Source: Chondrus crispus
Taxonomy: Eukaryota; Rhodophyta; Florideophyceae; Gigartinales; Gigartinaceae
Reading direction: 5' to 3'
Assembly (NCBI RefSeq): GCF_000350225.1
Contig: NW_005179258.1
Span: 324,244-388,243, forward strand
DNA length: 64,000 nucleotides
Shown one piece after another: positions 54,788-63,695 of the stretch (positions are counted from its first letter, which is position 1; every line of letters starts with the position of its first letter). Position numbers and translations under genes: made by a program. The notes beneath the pieces are model-generated. The model worked only from the letters and a program-made list of their open reading frames with translations. It searched no databases and was not told the DNA's origin.

Positions 54788-57700
54788 TGGTACTCTTGTG
54801 GAGGGCCGACGCAGACACAAGTGCGGGCCCTAACCCTGTTACCTACGATGGGTCGAACGGGTCAGATGTTTCCAAGTTTCTGTTCGTATACGAGAACATC
54901 ATTATGCGCGGCAAGCCTGACGAGGAGAAGGCAGGAGCTATCCTATGCCACCTCGAGGGTGCCGCGTTCGACTATTACTATGAAACGTATAGTCATAATG
55001 GGAGTCTGACCGAGGCCGCCAGTAACTGGGACGGTGTGAAGAGCGCCCTGTCTGACCGTTTTACGGAGGCACCGAGGCCAGAAGAAAACATCCAGAAGGC
55101 TATGAGTTGCCGACTGGATGGTAAGAACTTGCTTACTTCGATGGATGAAATGAACAAGCTCTACAGAAGGGCTGGTTTCAACGACGAGGCAAAGTACGGC
55201 TTGCTTCGCAATGCCGTAATGGCACATTTGGATGTTGCTCAGTTCGCGATCTATCGTTCTCCGACGACGTACGAAGAACTGATGAAGACCGTGAAGGACT
55301 TTGCTGCAGGCCGTGACGCCTTCAAGGCGGCGAAAACTGCTGCGCAGTCCGTTGAACCTGTGACGCCCAAGCGCGTACTGGTGCGTTCTGATGTGGATCC
55401 TCGACAGGAAAAGCTGGAGAACAAGGTTGACGCCATCACCAACCAGCTGGCGGAACTGTCACTGATGATGAAGAAACGACAGACGCCAGGGGACAGTGAT
55501 ACGAGTTGGACATGTTCCTATTGCAAGGAACCAGGGCATTCAGCGACTCGTTGTCGTTCCAACCCACACCGAGATACTCGTTGCCCAACGTGTGGGAAGA
55601 TTGGACACACGACGGAGACTTGCTGGTCCCGCTTTGCTAGAAAGAATGTGGCTCATGCACGTCCTCAAGATAACGCTGGCGCAGGAAGCGCTTATGGCCC
55701 CAAAGCAGGCGGTTCTGCCAACGACGCCGGTGACAAGGCCACCAGAGACTCGAAGCAAGTCACGGTCATAACTGAGACCACCAAGGGAGAATTGGTGGCA
55801 GCTACGAAACGCAACGCCGAAGGAGAGGCCTTGCCGAAGCAGTCGAAGAACCGTGAAGAAGTTTCGATCCCGAGGCTGCTGAATCCCACTCCAGTAGCTC
55901 CTAGGGGAACTCTCCCCTGGAATGAGCCGCTGAGAGTGCCGAGAGTGAAGCCTGCACGCCAGAAGAAGAAGAATATTTCAAAGAAGGCTGCACTCCAGGA
56001 GCACGTCGGCAAGTACAACGTCGTGTCAGAGCTGGCGAATGCGCCGTCTGGTCTAACATTTGGACAACTTGTCCGTGGAGACGCTGAAGGAGCAAGGAAG
56101 GAGATGAAGCGCCTTCTATCCAGGAGATTAGGGCGTTCTCGCGGGTTTGCGGGCCACACGGATGTCTTCCCGAGGCGTCTTCGGGTAGTTACTGTTCAAG
56201 TTTATGGAACTGATGCTCAAGCACTATTGGATTCGGGTGCGGTGCCGAACATCATGTCGCCGCACCTCATGAAGAGACTTTCTCTGACGCCAGAGAGTAC
56301 GAAGAAACACATCACTGTGGCAGATGGGAAGAGCTCCCCTTGTGTTGGATCACTGCGCCAGGTCCCCGTCTCGTTTGGGGGACTGGTGAGCATGATGGAC
56401 TTCCTTGTCGTTGCGGGAACACCGTACGACGTCATCGTGGGGATGCCGTCGTTAGAGGAGCTCCAAACGTGCATTGATTTGGGGCAACAGCATGTCCAAG
56501 TAACTGTGGGTGATGAGACGATTCGACTAAGTCTTGAGATGGATGAAGACCATAAGAAGCCGGGATCCGCTACCGACAGTGAGGACTTCACGTCAGACTC
56601 GGGGGCCGTGCCGGCTGACTCGACTGACACGGATGAAGACTTCGTCCTTTCGCTGCGTGAAAGGGTGCCGTTTGAACCAGACCTTGCCTGGGCGGGAGCA
56701 GTCACTGAGGACGAAGATCCTCATGCTGGACTTCCGGACCTATCTGGGGAAGGCTCAGAGTACGAGCCGGCGGATGAGAAAGAGAAGAAAGATGAGAAGG
56801 AGGAACTTCTCATGTCTAAGCTGAGCCATATAAGCAGAGAGAACGCCGACCGCATAATATGTTCTATCAAGAGTATGGGAATAGCTGCATGGTCTTTGGA
56901 TGACCTCAGGCCGGCAGATGTCCCTGTGTCGCATTCTTTTGAGTTAAATGACGACAGACCCATTTCGCACGCCGTTCGGAGGCTCCCTCCGAGACACAAC
57001 GCGGTAGTGCGCGAGGAGATCGAAAAGATGCAGAAGGCAGGGATCATTACCCCCTCTGTAGCTCCTTGGTCGTTTCCGGTCGTCATCGCAACGAAGAAGG
57101 ACGGGAAACCTCGCTTCTGTGTTGACTACCGCGCGCTTAACCGGGTGATGAAGGCCGACAAGTGGCCGTTGCCCAAAATGGAAGAGATATTCGACGACCT
57201 TGAAGGAAGCAAAGTGTTCACTACCCTGGACTTGTTCTCGGGTTATTGGCAAGTCCGGATGGCTTCATGGTGCAAAGAACAGACGACGTTTGTCTGTCGG
57301 TACGGGACCTTTCAATTTGAAGTGATGCCATTCGGGCTCATGAACGCTCCTTCAACATTTCAAAGGATGATGGATGGCGTATTCAGAGACCTGCCATTCG
57401 TCCGAGTTTACCTTGATGACGTGGTTATCTTTTCAAAGTCCTTGGACGTCCATGTTGACCATTTAATTGAAGTGTTCGAGCTGATTGCTCGCAGTGGATT
57501 GAAGTTGAAGCTTGCGAAGTGTTCCTTCGCGCAATCACAGACCAGACTATTGGGGCACGTCATCGGAAAGAAGGGGATTGAGGTGGATCCAGAGAAGACA
57601 TCGATCATTTGGGACACCCCCGAGCCGCGCACCAAGACGGAGTTACGAAGCTTCCTTGGGCTAGCGGGGTATTACCGCCGATTCATCCCTAAGTTCGCAG

Positions 57701-59514
57701 AAGTCTCTGCATCGTTGCATGCTGCTACTTCTACCAAAGTCGAATTTGAATTTACGGAAGAGATGCGGACCGCCTTCCAGGAGTTGAAGAAGAGGGTGAC
57801 GTCTCCTCCGCTGTTGGCGCTCCCGAAGTTTGACGAACCCTTCGTGGTCGAGACAGATGCATCCAACATGGCAGTGGGAGCAGTTCTGGCTCAGAGGAAG
57901 GAAGACAAGAAGGTTCACCCGATACAATACGCCAGCAGGACGATGACGGAGACTGAGAAGAAGTACCCCACCTGTGAGAGAGAGGCGTTAGCGGTGATCT
58001 TCGCGCTAAAGAAATTTCGGGTGTATTTGCTCTCAACGCAAAAGTTCAAGTTGATTACGGATCACCAAGCGCTTCAGTATGCGTTCAAAAAGAAGGACAT
58101 CCACGGTAGACTTGCCCGTTGGTTGGATTTCCTGGCGGAGTACGAATTCGAGATATTGTACCGCCCCGGCTCAAAGAATTGTGCCGCTGACTTTCTCTCG
58201 CGTCTACGAAAAGACGATGGCAGGCGCGAGGAGGATGAGGGGGACCTGGTATGTGCTGCCGCTTTTGCGAAAGGAGATATACTGGAAGACATGGAACCTC
58301 ATGTGCGGGACACGTACCGTTATCTCGAAGGAGAAGAGATGGTTGAGCAAGATGCTGCGCAGAGGCGCAGAATCAAGAAGAACTCCAGGCGGTTCCTCGC
58401 CTGGAACGGAAGGCTGTTTCGCAGGATGAAGAATGGGATCAGAACAATCCCTTCTCGGGGGACTCGACTGCAGATATTGCGGTCGCTGCATGACGACATT
58501 GGCCACTGGGACGCTACAGCTACGAAGCAGTTCGTCCTTGACAGGTACTGGTGGCCGGGAGTTCATGGTGATATCTACGCCTACGTTCGTGGATGCGAAG
58601 GCTGCCAAAAGGCTGCGCCTATCCCGACGTACAAAAGCACGGCGGTGATACCAATCTCTCAGCTCTTTGAGACATTCTCGATAGACTTTGCGGGACCCCT
58701 TCCCAAGACGAAAAACGGAAAACGTTACATCCTGATAGCGGTCGAACATCTGACTGGTTGGCCCCTGGCTTGGGCAACCGAGACCGCTACGTCTGCGGAA
58801 GTTGTCAAGTTCGTGGAGGAGGAGATCATCCATTCGTTTGGTCCCCCTCGGACCATAGTCTCGGATAACGCAACATGTTTCAGCGCGACAGCGTTGAAGA
58901 ACTTCATGGTACAACAGGGAATTTCATGGAAACCGGTCCTCGCCTATGCTCCTATGTCCAACGGAAAAGCGGAGCGTATGGTCGGGACCATCAAGCGTTC
59001 AATTCGGAAGACTCTGTTGGGACAGGGCGCCGCTAGCCACAAGTGGGAATCAGCGCTGAAGCAGATCCTGTACGGATACCGCCGACGCCGGCTGTCGGAC
59101 GGGTTCTCCCCGTTTGAGCTGATGTATGGAGTAAAGCCGCCCGCGCAACCCCAGACCGAACTGAACCAAATCCGGTGGGGCGGCGTTGAGGCGCGCAACT
59201 TGGAACTGTTAGCGACGCTCGCGCTCCGATCGACGAGGGCGGCTAAACAGTTGGAAAAGAGGAGCAAGAGAATGACGGTTGTGTCGCCACGCCAGTTCGA
59301 CGTACACGATCAAGTTCTGGTTGCCCGAGGAGCAGCCTTGGGAGGGCTACGGAAGTGGCCTTTAGGAGAATCGAAGTACTACGGCCCCTGCAGGGTAGTA
59401 CGGGCAAAGCACCCGCGGTACACACTCGTGTCGCCGGGTTTGCGTTACAGTCGACGGGATATACATGCAAGGCGCTTAATCCCTTTTATTCAGAAACCCG
59501 CACATCTTATGTAG
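54787..59514 (+). CDS. gag-pol: Element C gag-pol polyprotein (1575 aa)
   Basis: One uninterrupted frame. Gag core about 1-230 (SKFLFVYENIIMRG, AAFDYYYETYS). Two CCHC knuckles follow: CSYCKEPGHSATRC near 242 and CPTCGKIGHTTETC near 266. Protease has LLDSGAVPNIMSP near 480. RT has FCVDYRALN (776), TTLDLFSGYWQV, MPFGLMNAPSTFQ and YLDDVVIF (875). RNase H has VETDASNMAVGAVLA (1022) and ends YRPGSKNCAADFLSRL. Integrase has a zinc-binding region ending CEGCQKA and catalytic residues in FSIDFAGPL (1298), VSDNATCF (1358) and GKAERMV (1395). No chromodomain is seen. Gag and pol are fused without a frameshift or stop, which raises the question of how Gag excess is made; proteolysis is the simplest answer. 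Confidence 0.95.
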   Translation: MVLLWRADADTSAGPNPVTYDGSNGSDVSKFLFVYENIIMRGKPDEEKAGAILCHLEGAAFDYYYETYSHNGSLTEAASNWDGVKSALSDRFTEAPRPEENIQKAMSCRLDGKNLLTSMDEMNKLYRRAGFNDEAKYGLLRNAVMAHLDVAQFAIYRSPTTYEELMKTVKDFAAGRDAFKAAKTAAQSVEPVTPKRVLVRSDVDPRQEKLENKVDAITNQLAELSLMMKKRQTPGDSDTSWTCSYCKEPGHSATRCRSNPHRDTRCPTCGKIGHTTETCWSRFARKNVAHARPQDNAGAGSAYGPKAGGSANDAGDKATRDSKQVTVITETTKGELVAATKRNAEGEALPKQSKNREEVSIPRLLNPTPVAPRGTLPWNEPLRVPRVKPARQKKKNISKKAALQEHVGKYNVVSELANAPSGLTFGQLVRGDAEGARKEMKRLLSRRLGRSRGFAGHTDVFPRRLRVVTVQVYGTDAQALLDSGAVPNIMSPHLMKRLSLTPESTKKHITVADGKSSPCVGSLRQVPVSFGGLVSMMDFLVVAGTPYDVIVGMPSLEELQTCIDLGQQHVQVTVGDETIRLSLEMDEDHKKPGSATDSEDFTSDSGAVPADSTDTDEDFVLSLRERVPFEPDLAWAGAVTEDEDPHAGLPDLSGEGSEYEPADEKEKKDEKEELLMSKLSHISRENADRIICSIKSMGIAAWSLDDLRPADVPVSHSFELNDDRPISHAVRRLPPRHNAVVREEIEKMQKAGIITPSVAPWSFPVVIATKKDGKPRFCVDYRALNRVMKADKWPLPKMEEIFDDLEGSKVFTTLDLFSGYWQVRMASWCKEQTTFVCRYGTFQFEVMPFGLMNAPSTFQRMMDGVFRDLPFVRVYLDDVVIFSKSLDVHVDHLIEVFELIARSGLKLKLAKCSFAQSQTRLLGHVIGKKGIEVDPEKTSIIWDTPEPRTKTELRSFLGLAGYYRRFIPKFAEVSASLHAATSTKVEFEFTEEMRTAFQELKKRVTSPPLLALPKFDEPFVVETDASNMAVGAVLAQRKEDKKVHPIQYASRTMTETEKKYPTCEREALAVIFALKKFRVYLLSTQKFKLITDHQALQYAFKKKDIHGRLARWLDFLAEYEFEILYRPGSKNCAADFLSRLRKDDGRREEDEGDLVCAAAFAKGDILEDMEPHVRDTYRYLEGEEMVEQDAAQRRRIKKNSRRFLAWNGRLFRRMKNGIRTIPSRGTRLQILRSLHDDIGHWDATATKQFVLDRYWWPGVHGDIYAYVRGCEGCQKAAPIPTYKSTAVIPISQLFETFSIDFAGPLPKTKNGKRYILIAVEHLTGWPLAWATETATSAEVVKFVEEEIIHSFGPPRTIVSDNATCFSATALKNFMVQQGISWKPVLAYAPMSNGKAERMVGTIKRSIRKTLLGQGAASHKWESALKQILYGYRRRRLSDGFSPFELMYGVKPPAQPQTELNQIRWGGVEARNLELLATLALRSTRAAKQLEKRSKRMTVVSPRQFDVHDQVLVARGAALGGLRKWPLGESKYYGPCRVVRAKHPRYTLVSPGLRYSRRDIHARRLIPFIQKPAHLM
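54788..54804 (+). other. Candidate primer-binding site of element C
   Basis: TGGTACTCTTGTGGAGG starts directly after the LTR with the expected TGG. It overlaps codons 1-6 of gag-pol. The tRNA is not identified. Confidence 0.5.
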
Positions 59515-59602
59515 ATGTGATGCATTGATTACCTACACATGCACTAGATTGAAGTTGACTCGGATGAATTACGTTTCTTTTGGATGAACTATCTTTGGTT
59601 GA

Positions 59603-61066
59603 TTACTTGAGTGATCCTTTTGCACGACGACCCTTACCATGTAAGAGGGTTGGGCCACGATTACCTCGACGAACCCTCTTCTTCTTGTGTTCCTGACCGA
59701 GACTCTTGCCGTCGCTTCTATCCCGCTTTGCCATTCGGTGCACGACGCGCATATCGTCGAAGTACTGAAACTTGGTCGGATCGCCAGCGGGGCAGCACAA
59801 GCGGAGAGAACTGCTCGTGAGCTGCATGGCATACCGCTCAGCACAGTCATATATCAGCGCCGGTTCCGACCGTGCGTCCAGACAAATAGCGTGCTGGAAG
59901 CGATGGATGTCATTAAGGCGGAGGACGTAGACACCGGCTTCCACACTTGTCGACAGGCGGAGTAGCCAACTGACGTCCGAGCTCCGCCATAACGGGGACC
60001 TGGCACTGGACCTGCCATGAACGGTTGACCCAGGCGGCGGAACCACGTGATCCAAGGATACGGTGCCGTGGTAATCAGCTTGAAGGGTCCGTTGGACATG
60101 AGTGAAGTGATGAACGCTCGGCGAATAGTTCTTTCGGCGCTCGAACTCGGTGACTCGTTCCGACTCCGCCGCCCAGACGCGGTCGGCAGCGCGCCGGCCA
60201 GCGACAAGTGAGATGGCGTTGCAGACGGCAGAACGGAGACAGAGGATGGTGTTGTCTTGAAACGGTACGGGCTGAGACTTGGTGAAATACCTCGACGCCA
60301 AGGGAGAGACGTTGCGAGACATGGCGTAGTTAACGCGCTTCTTCTTGCCCCTATTCTGGCTACACCAGTTGTCGATGGCCAGGATTGCGTCCATGCGTGT
60401 CGAGGAGTCTCGCCCGAAGGCAGAGTTGAAGCCCCGGCGGGCGTCCTCGTTCTCGGAGGGCACACGATCGAACGTCATCGTGTAGAGCAGGATAAGGTAC
60501 TTATCCTGGCTCCCCTCCCCGACGGCGTAATAGCACCCCTGGGCTTCGCCGTTGCTACCGTCGGAGCACCAAACCAGCTCGACGACCCAATCGGGGTCGT
60601 CGCAGCAGTGGTACTCTCTCTCGTCGCCGTGACTCTCGGTGAGCCCGAGCCGGAAGCACCGGTCGGCAGTGAACCAAGCTTTCCGGGACAGACGAGCTGC
60701 GACGAATGCCAGCACATGGGGCCCGAAGAGAAGTCGGGCCCCGGCGGCAGAGACGGCCGCCACGACGGGTGCACGATTACCGACCTCTTTGTATCTAATA
60801 CGGAAGGATCGATCTCCTACCTGATACCTAACCGCGGATACATCGGAGCGTCCGGCGTGCTCCCAAAGGGTTGAGAGGTGTTCAGCATTCCTTGAGTCTT
60901 CGAAGTCAATGAACGGTCGGTTGACGCGGTGGGACGCCCTTTCACGGACCTCCTCCCCGTTCTCGCGCCACAGGCCCGCCGAGCGACGGGCCGCCTTGGT
61001 GGCGATCGCTCGACGAGGGACCTTCCCGCCAGTGGAAGCCCTCGCCGTCTGCTTGGTCCGAGCCAT
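59603..61066 (-). CDS. Antisense ORF of element C with histone H3-tail-like N-terminus (487 aa)
   Basis: Opposite strand to gag-pol, tail-to-tail with it (89 bp apart), starting about 480 bp inside the 3' LTR. After Met, residues 1-29 follow the H3 tail: ARTKQTAR, then A in place of K9, STGGK, V for A15, PR, then R-A-I for K18-Q19-L20, ATKAAR, R for K27, SA. That is 23/29 identical; K4, K14 and K23 are kept. The rest is not a histone fold. Residues 265-410 have PFQDNTILCLRSAVCNAI (Gln270, Cys276), HAICLDA (His392) and LIYDCAE (Asp407), in the order of papain-like cysteine peptidases; this is a tentative reading. The C-terminus is strongly basic (KKKRVRRGNRG), like a nuclear localisation signal. 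Unrelated to the A/B antisense protein as far as I can see. Confidence 0.85.
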   Translation of the reverse strand: MARTKQTARASTGGKVPRRAIATKAARRSAGLWRENGEEVRERASHRVNRPFIDFEDSRNAEHLSTLWEHAGRSDVSAVRYQVGDRSFRIRYKEVGNRAPVVAAVSAAGARLLFGPHVLAFVAARLSRKAWFTADRCFRLGLTESHGDEREYHCCDDPDWVVELVWCSDGSNGEAQGCYYAVGEGSQDKYLILLYTMTFDRVPSENEDARRGFNSAFGRDSSTRMDAILAIDNWCSQNRGKKKRVNYAMSRNVSPLASRYFTKSQPVPFQDNTILCLRSAVCNAISLVAGRRAADRVWAAESERVTEFERRKNYSPSVHHFTHVQRTLQADYHGTVSLDHVVPPPGSTVHGRSSARSPLWRSSDVSWLLRLSTSVEAGVYVLRLNDIHRFQHAICLDARSEPALIYDCAERYAMQLTSSSLRLCCPAGDPTKFQYFDDMRVVHRMAKRDRSDGKSLGQEHKKKRVRRGNRGPTLLHGKGRRAKGSLK

Positions 61067-61544
61067 GTCGCACAGAGAGTACCGCCCGAAGGACCACAGA
61101 CCTCTCGTGCGTGGCTCGGAACGCGGCGCGTTTCAACGAAGTCCCGAAACGGGAACAACGAGAAACGGAGGCTCAGGCGACGCGGAGACCACGCGGCCTG
61201 AGGCTCAGACGGCGTGGGATGGTTAACGGCCGGAGGCCCGGGAGACGCGGAGACCACGCGACCCGGGGCTACGGTGACGCTAGACGTAAAAACCACAAGT
61301 TCGGGCGACGCGGGGACCACACCGCCCGAAGTTGAGGCTGAAGTGCCGGGGGCGGCGCGAGAAAGAAACGATGCGAGCGTAGTCGACGCAAGATGGCGGT
61401 GGAGCGGATGAAATAGAAGGTGGCTAGGTGCGGTGGAAGGTGGAGAGACGGTGGCCGGGGGGGCCAGAGCGGTCACGCGAGGAAGCGGGGCCAGTATATT
61501 TACGTGCAACGGCAGACCCGTGGTCTGCCCTGACGAGGGGGTCA
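61067..61544 (-). promoter_or_regulatory. Presumed promoter/leader of the H3-tail antisense ORF
   Basis: GC-rich interval between the antisense Met and the 3' LTR, with repeated GACGCGGAGACCAC-type units near 61,175-61,325. No clear TATA box on the minus strand. Assignment is by position only. Confidence 0.3.
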
Positions 61545-61809
61545 TGTGAGATATTTTTAGGGAAAAATCGCATTTTACTGTAGAGGGAGATTTTATTCTG
61601 TAGTCCGAGATTTTATTTGAATTTTAGAGAAGCGCACGCGTACGGCCCGGCGGAATCCGGGCCGGACGCGTGGACGCTTCTGGAAGGAATTTCGTAGAAA
61701 TAAAAGAGAGAGGGTGACGGGCGCTGCGGGGAAGGGGGAGACGAGTCGGAAAACCCTCACCACGAACGGCACGCTCCCCAGAACCGCCTCCCCCATTTCA
61801 CCAACAACA
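61545..61809 (+). repeat. 3' LTR of element C
   Basis: 265 bp, apparently identical to the 5' LTR; followed by the target duplication ATCGC (61810-61814). Confidence 0.9.
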
Positions 61810-61814
61810 ATCGC

Positions 61815-62111
61815 AACGACCACAGACACGACCAGCCTTACTGTAGACAGAAGGGAGTCAGCCATACCAACATACGCTCTCTGTTGGTATGACAAGCAAC
61901 GATTTTACAACAGTACCTACTGAGAACCGTACACGTGTGGAACAGGTGTAAGTAGGCGAAATTTGGCAGAAGCGAGAAAGTGTCCTCTCTTCCAAATTCC
62001 GACGCACTTCCGGGAATGAAATCGAGAGATACGCGACATACAACAAGTAGATTGAATGGGCTTGAGCCCAACTGCACGAGCCGCCCTGATCGCGTAACTT
62101 GGTAAACAAGA
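61815..62111. other. Intergenic sequence
   Basis: Host flank of element C. No gene or repeat recognised. Confidence 0.4.
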
Positions 62112-62496
62112 GTACGGTACGCTGGCAAGATCACGAGGATGCCTTCAACTTACCACTCCCGCAAAACTCTTCTCCCAAGTCCAAACATGGCCGCACGGTC
62201 CACCAGAGCACGTACAGTATTCGGTACGCATGCGGCATGCATCGGCGCGAGTAAACCCCCGCGGTACTTGCCGCGGCCCGTCTCTCGCGACGCGTGGCGC
62301 GGCCGGCGCGCCGCACAGCCCGCACAGCCCACGGCAGCAACGACGGCACGAAGAGCGCGCGCCCTCTTCCCGCTCGGAGCGGGTCGCCTCTTACGAGTAC
62401 AACGCGTCTGACGTGTACCAGGCGCGTCTCTTGCGCGGGACTCTCGCGAGAAACGGCCAATCGGGGCCGCCGGCCGCGATTGGTGGTGCCGGCCCT
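62112..62496. repeat. Dispersed GC-rich repeat, copy 2
   Basis: Second copy of the repeat at 48464-48846, same orientation; differs by small indels, for example a missing stretch after GGCGCGAGTA and an extra GGCCGCCGGCCGCGA near 62,470. Confidence 0.7.
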
Positions 62497-63401
62497 ACAA
62501 GAGGAGGTACCTATTTTTTGAACAGCGCATGGCAAAGTTGAACACCCCAAAATTTACTTTTTTTAACGTTTATACGTCACTGGCACCTCTATGGGTCCAA
62601 AAAGATGACCTGTAATCTCCTGTATCTCGAAACCGCTTCTTCAAATACGACAACAGTTCGCAGAATCAGCTTTTACGCGCGCTTTTTATGTTAAACGATT
62701 TGCCTTTGTAGACTTCCGCCTTTTTTTATGCCAATAAGAGCAGTTTCAAGATTCTGAGCGCTCTTGTGACCTTCTGACAAAACCTGTGCTGTTGTCGCGG
62801 CAGCTTCGATCTTTGCCGTCCAGCGAACGAGAAAGGGAAACCAAAGGTGGAAAGGGTGATGGCGGATCGAATGACGTGGGAACGAGTGCGACTACAGTAC
62901 CGCGTTGATGCGTATAGGGACGAAAACATTGCTCCCAGGACGATGAGGGTTCGTCGTGCGATAGCACAGAAGCGAGTGATGGAATTGCGTATGGCCGCAA
63001 TAGCTCAGCGGATTCCATAGATAGAAGACAGGGTAAGGCAATGGCACCTCTAGTCTTTCTGCTAATCAAATAAAAGGTGCGAAGCATGTCGCCGCCTCTG
63101 CCGTCTGAACACGCCCCCGTGCTCCCTCGCCTACTCTCTCCCGCTCGCCCTTGACTCGCATTCCCCGCCCGAACATGAAGCATCCCTCACTGCCATCCCG
63201 CGTGCTCCCCGCCACCCCCGCCTTATTCGGTCCCCCTTGCCCCGTCATTCCCTTCCACGCGCGCCTCTCGCCCGATCTGGTTCCCAAAACCCCCCCTCCC
63301 CCACAGCCACCGCCTCTGTCAAAACAAGAGCAAAGCCCCTGCCCGTCCGCACCACTCGCTCGCCCTCGCACCCACCCACGCAAGGTCCGCTCTGCCGCTA
63401 C
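62497..63401. other. Intergenic / possible gene leader
   Basis: From 63,090 the sequence becomes C-rich and Pro/Ser-coding in one frame, continuous with the TPR-like ORF, and may be its leader or N-terminus. Nothing else recognised. Confidence 0.4.
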
Positions 63402-63695
63402 ATGAACCACGAGACGCTGCGCCGCTCCGTGTCGAACGCGAAGGGCTCGTGCGCCCAATTGTTCGAACACGACGAGCGCGTGCGCTGCCTGCTGCAGCAG
63501 GCCCGCGCGTCACTGAAGAAGTTTGAGCGCAGAAAGGCCGAGCTCCACTTCCCGCAGGCCATCTCCGCAGACCCAGCCCGCGCGCAGAGCTACCTCCTGT
63601 ACGCTCTGCACGTGCAGAAGAGAGACCCGCTGCTCGCACGCGGCTTGTTCTTTCATGGCCTTAGGGAAAACCCGAATGATGCAAAGCTTCTCTAA
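63402..63695 (+). CDS. Fragment of a TPR/HAT-repeat-like protein
   Basis: Start chosen at ATG 63402 (MNHETLRRSV); the frame is open upstream to at least 63237 but is low-complexity there. Two helical repeats are recognisable: ARASLKKFERRKAELHFPQA with SADPARAQSYLLYALHVQKR, then DPLLARGLFFHGLRENPNDAKLL. The A-R-x-x-F...P-x-x-A-x-L-L pattern is typical of half-a-TPR (HAT) and TPR proteins. The frame stops at TAA just where a further repeat would be expected. The gene is therefore truncated, or continues after an intron not recognised here. Confidence 0.45.
   Translation: MNHETLRRSVSNAKGSCAQLFEHDERVRCLLQQARASLKKFERRKAELHFPQAISADPARAQSYLLYALHVQKRDPLLARGLFFHGLRENPNDAKLL

Larger units (their letters stand above)
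54523..61809 (+). mobile_element. Young Ty3/gypsy element C, 7.3 kb
   Basis: Flanked by the 5-bp target duplication ATCGC (54518-54522 and 61810-61814). Two 265-bp LTRs show no difference that I can find. It holds one long gag-pol ORF on the plus strand and one antisense ORF at the 3' end. The polypurine tract GACGAGGGGGTCA precedes the 3' LTR. Identical LTRs and an intact polyprotein point to very recent insertion and possible activity. Confidence 0.92.

Noticed and set aside
60257-60874. 205-aa plus-strand ORF over the H3-tail antisense gene
   Set aside because: Shadow frame; the minus-strand frame carries the H3 match and conserved-looking motifs.
59603-61066. Considered as a true histone H3 gene
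   Set aside because: Only the tail matches; the histone-fold sequence is absent and the protein is 487 aa.
62859-63020. 53-aa ORF (MADRMTWERVRLQYRVDAY...)
   Set aside because: Short, no homologue recognised, no context; could be real but unsupported.
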